This document shows, one piece after another, positions 45,101-45,387 of a DNA stretch of 45,387 nt. Source of the stretch: CAZJCK01 sp964544635 (GTDB lineage Bacteria; Zixibacteria; MSB-5A5; GN15; FEB-12). The number at the start of each line of letters is the position of its first letter. The first letter of the stretch is position 1. The stretch spans positions 1 through 45,387 of the forward strand of contig CAZJCK010000024.1 of the NCBI GenBank assembly GCA_964544635.1, given 5' to 3'. Made by a program: the position numbers and the translations under genes. Under the pieces are notes generated by a model. The model ran no database searches and was not told the origin of the DNA. It saw only the letters and a program-made list of their open reading frames with translations.

Positions 45101-45387
45101 GACACCTTCCTTGTCGGTTATATCATCTTCGATAAGCAGGACGACTACGCCGAGGTGGAAGTGGTCGAGGATGCCCGTGCCTATCTCGAAGATCGGATCG
45201 CCGACGGCACCTTCGATATCCCGGCCGGCGTCAGCTACAGCTTCGCCGGGTCGTACCAGAACCAGGTGCGCTCGGAAAAGCGCCTGCAACTGGTCCTGCC
45301 GGTGGCGCTGCTAATCATCTTTCTCCTGCTCTACTTCCAGTTCAAGCAGGTGTCGACCTCCCTGCTTATCTTCTCGGGTGTCTTCGT
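42116..45387 (+). CDS. cusA: CusA/CzcA-type RND heavy-metal efflux pump (3' end cut off)
   Basis: Begins with ATG at 42116, 15 bp after the adaptor gene, and stays open to the window end (1090 codons). Its start, LDRVIRYCIDNKLIVVLLVV, and then VPVDAIPDISENQQIVFTEW, GRSPQDIEDQITYPL and GIPGVRTVRSYSYFG are standard for heavy-metal RND pumps. The proton-relay Asp is present in GIAIAIGTIVDMGIVMCENI. About 100 residues of extra membrane sequence (about 43710-44060) lie before the second periplasmic half, as in long Bacteroidota-type CusA proteins. In the substrate region, VMLQSGMRAPMGIKVKG keeps the first Met of the E. coli CusA triad, but ARFGI lacks the second and GPMVIK has it shifted. So Cu(I) specificity is not certain; Zn, Co or Cd are possible. 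Confidence 0.95.
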   Translation, partial: MSPLDRVIRYCIDNKLIVVLLVVAIAAWGVIVAPFDWNLGSLPRDPVPVDAIPDISENQQIVFTEWHGRSPQDIEDQITYPLTTSLLGIPGVRTVRSYSYFGFSTIYVIFNEDVEFYWSRSRLLERLASLPVDALPDGVQPTLGPDATALGQVFWYTLEGRDPAGNPTGGWDLHELRSIQDWTVRYALQSADGVSEVASVGGYVQEYQIDVNPDAMRANGVTISQIVDAVRSSNVDVGARTIEINMAEYVVRGVGFIESIADIEATVVRQAGNVPIRIKDIGIVQLGPSPRRGALDKGGAEVVGGVVVVRFGENPLAAIQSVKAKIQEIQPGLPRKILDDGTESQVTIVPFYDRTDLIYETLGTLRTALTDEILVTIIVVIMMIMHLRSSLLISGMLPLTILMVFIGMKLFNVDANIVALSGIAIAIGTIVDMGIVMCENIVRRLDEAPPDANRRDVVFSAASEVGGAVLTAVLTTIVSFLPVFTMQAAEGKLFTPLAYTKTFALIASILVALLVIPPLAHLLFTRGRETAKSRLIWRVSLVIGGFAALVAQFWMTGLALLVIAAWLQFKHLVPARWRGYTPRMINYLLVLMVAVLLAEHWMPLGVKGGWLGNLIFVIILIGGILFLFHLFLRYYEPMLRWCLAHKAVFLSFPTALILFGLVIWLGFGAIFGFMPEFVRSSSPYVALHHAFPGLGKEFMPDLDEGSFLYMPTTMPHASIGEAIDVLQIQDMAFTGIPEVASAVGKVGRADSPLDPAPISMIETIITYHPEYKLKPDGSRARFAYDSDSDEFVRDEHGNLIPDDDGRPYRNWRDHIASPDDIWDEIVKAGKLTGTTSAPKLQPIAARIVMLQSGMRAPMGIKVKGPDLATIERVALDIERLLKDVPSIKSNTVIADRIVGKPYLEIHIDREAIARFGISVRQVQDVIEVAIGGRRLTSTVEGRERYPVRVRYQRELRNSIDDLGAILVPAPDGTQIPLRELSEIQFVRGPMVIKSEDTFLVGYIIFDKQDDYAEVEVVEDARAYLEDRIADGTFDIPAGVSYSFAGSYQNQVRSEKRLQLVLPVALLIIFLLLYFQFKQVSTSLLIFSGVF

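Noticed and set aside
1..45387. tRNA, rRNA, CRISPR array, insertion sequence or prophage
   Set aside because: Looked for T-loop motifs, repeated spacers, transposase-like motifs and phage structural genes by eye; none was convincing.

Overview
The window looks like a chromosomal fragment (scaffold or MAG) of an uncultured diderm bacterium of the FCB supergroup, most like candidate phylum Zixibacteria. This is an inference. It rests on three traits: secreted proteins ending in a Bacteroidota-type sorting tail (a QNYPNPFNP motif, then a GIYFYRI-type strand and a final KMMLLK or KMILLK); dockerin-like pairs with an F-x-GG-x-P signature; and outer-membrane proteins. I see no rRNA, tRNA, CRISPR array, transposase or phage gene. 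One 100-N assembly gap lies at 22892-22991.

Layout. (1) 1-5.6 kb, glycan use: the tail of a GPH-type sugar/cation symporter, a GH3 glycosidase without a signal peptide, and an exported clan GH-A-like glycosidase that appears fused to an outer-membrane beta-barrel. (2) 5.6-7.4 kb: 1.8 kb with no intact gene, holding an orphan remnant of a sorting tail. (3) 7.4-13.8 kb: a giant secreted beta-helix/cohesin-like/Ig-repeat/dockerin-like protein followed by a smaller cohesin/Fn3/dockerin-like protein, closed by a strong terminator. (4) 14.0-20.1 kb, nucleic-acid transactions: a NERD-helicase; a convergent gene for an ARPP-1/DUF6569-like protein; and, divergent from that, a tightly packed operon of WYL regulator, Cys-rich PD-(D/E)XK nuclease and RmuC. 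(5) 20.2-25.7 kb, signalling: two paralogous membrane histidine kinases with unusual beta-propeller-like sensors, and one NtrC-family response regulator. (6) 25.7-27.0 kb: non-coding, with several strong hairpins. (7) 27.0-34.7 kb, minus strand: a second giant sorted beta-helix protein followed by two cohesin/dockerin-like proteins, repeating the layout of region 3. (8) 35.4-45.4 kb, heavy-metal response: an NtrC-type two-component system (kinase and regulator overlapping by 4 bp) divergent from a metal efflux operon (TolC/CzcC-like, double-YHS metal-binding protein, CusB-like adaptor, CusA-like pump cut by the window end).

How the genes may work together. The best supported circuit is in region 8. 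The divergent intergenic region carries a near-consensus sigma-54 promoter in each direction and, between them, two tandem palindromic sites 21 bp apart. This is the expected layout for an autoregulated, enhancer-dependent ZraSR-like system switching on a Cus/Czc-type efflux pump. Regions 3 and 7 look like two copies of one surface-display module (giant sorted protein, hairpin, stand-alone cohesin/dockerin protein). Region 4 may be a DNA repair or defence cassette: WYL proteins often control such loci, and the dyads between the WYL gene and its divergent neighbour could be its operators. No assignment was tested by database search; all rest on motifs, domain order and context.
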